Part shown: positions 63,089-64,000 of the stretch, in pieces
How the letters are laid out: each line of letters opens with the position of its first letter
How positions within the stretch are numbered: the stretch's first letter is position 1
Source: Neoarius graeffei
Lineage: Eukaryota > Chordata > Actinopteri > Siluriformes > Ariidae
Assembly (NCBI RefSeq): GCF_027579695.1
Contig: NC_083575.1
Coordinates: 31,744,882-31,808,881, forward strand
DNA length: 64,000 bases
Direction of reading: 5' to 3'
Made by a program: the position numbers and the translations under genes
Notes under the pieces: generated by a model
What the model saw: the letters and a program-made list of their open reading frames with translations, nothing else
Databases searched by the model: none
Told to the model about the DNA's origin: nothing

Positions 63089-64000
63089 GTGTGCATGTTA
63101 CAAATAAAGGTTCCTTCTTCTGCTTTTGGGGAACCCACCCCAGGTAATTTGTTTTATTGTTACACCCTCATGTGGAGGCACCTGAATATGATATGTGCTG
63201 TACTGCTTCTAAATCCATTGCTCAGGTGCTGTAATCTCTACTGCAAAATGAGATTTTGGATCAAGCCCAAGTGTAACATTTAAAGGTAGACTGCCTTTCA
63301 GATTCTTCAAGTTTAGGTCATAAAAAGAATTTTCCCCGACACCCAGTTATTTTTGTTTAATGGACTGAAAGCTACTGAATTTGAATCACAGATTTCCAAT
63401 TTCGTTAGGTTTTTAAATAGAACAATTAATGAATTTAAGGCCACGTGGCCTTAAATTCTCTGCTATTTTTTCCTGCTTCACCATGACCCAATTCAAGATA
63501 CTACATCATGCATCACATGGTGGGCTTTCCCTGTTCGCACAAGGCGTTGTGGGATACAAATTTGAAACATGAGAGAAAAATGGAGGATGTGAGTGTGCGA
63601 ATGAAATGTGAAAGACCGACTACAGTAACGGAAAGTGAGAAGAAAAGATGTTATGTTGCGAAGGAAAGGAAACGCAGGACCAAACTAATAAATATCGGTG
63701 GACAGTGAGCACCTCGGTGTTATCAGCTGTTCATTTAGCGACAGAATGATGTAACGGTCAGTGCACAGTCAAGGTAAACCTGTAGATGGTGGCAATGCAA
63801 CACTGTGGATGCCAGCTGCCATAAAACCCAGAAGAAGAAGAAAAAGAAGAAGGTAAACCTGCGTACACGGACTTCCTCTGTCTGCTTGACTGCATGAAGC
63901 GAGCGATTTCATGCACATTATTTGCTAGGGAATCCCCTCAAATTAAATAACTTCCCAGCCACAGAATGGCCCGATTTGTTTTTTTTTTTAAATGTTACAG
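63089..64000. other. Mostly featureless; palindrome and A-rich repeat tail
   Basis: It contains a perfect 28-bp palindrome at 63431-63458. At about 63765-63853 it has a repeat (GTGGCAATGCAACACTGTGG, CCAGAAGAAGAAG) typical of a fish interspersed repeat tail. Short open frames are unremarkable. Confidence 0.5.
63431..63458. repeat. Perfect 28-bp palindrome
   Basis: GAATTTAAGGCCAC is followed immediately by its exact inverse GTGGCCTTAAATTC, with no loop. Confidence 0.95.

Overview
The window is vertebrate, and the evidence points to a teleost fish. It contains no convincing host gene. It carries about eighteen copies of a tRNA-headed V-SINE of the DANA/Mermaid type, several Tc1-like and hAT transposons, chromodomain-type Ty3/gypsy LTR elements, L2-like and other non-LTR retrotransposons, and many AT-rich microsatellites. 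The SINE subtype, with its GATGAGATGAG tail, suggests a catfish-like (siluriform) genome. That lineage is recognition from memory and was not tested.

Layout. 0-7 kb: Tc1-like remnants, a Harbinger-type insertion, a TIR element with a nested hAT that itself holds a SINE, one Mermaid SINE, and a Tc1 element with about 200-bp inverted ends and a dead transposase. 7-15 kb: an unclassified repeat, then a hAT whose BED-finger transposase exon is split by one of two oppositely oriented copies of another hAT family, then a composite repeat around 12.7-14.9 kb with a foldback MITE inside. 15-23.4 kb: an 8.3-kb TTAA-flanked, Kolobok-like element carrying a P2X7-like first exon and a THAP first exon. 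It has been invaded by a YqaJ-coding fragment, a hAT holding two SINEs, and a LINE that holds a SINE and a Harbinger-like MITE.

24.6-35 kb: a Tc1-like element inflated to 9.9 kb. Inside it are a SINE-mediated tandem duplication, a large palindrome, a hAT containing a second hAT with an intact 609-aa transposase, and a solo LTR with an embedded, circularly permuted 5S rRNA-like sequence. 35-48 kb: two decayed Ty3/gypsy elements. 48.6-57.1 kb: an L2-like LINE split by a complete 5.27-kb gypsy element. The two 470-bp LTRs of that element differ at one position that I could find. 57-64 kb: more SINEs, an unrecognised 149-aa membrane ORF, a palindrome flanked by microsatellites, and a Harbinger-like insertion splitting a SINE.

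The organising theme is nested transposition, readable in order because many insertions keep exact target-site duplications (TSDs). The strongest leads are LTRs with embedded Pol III gene-like sequences (5S-type in the solo LTR, tRNA-type in the gypsy element at 49.6-54.9 kb), an apparent Tf1/sushi-style self-priming signal in the latter, the P2X7-like/THAP TTAA element, and the intact hAT transposase. All comparisons were made by eye, and family names rest on motif recognition without a database search.
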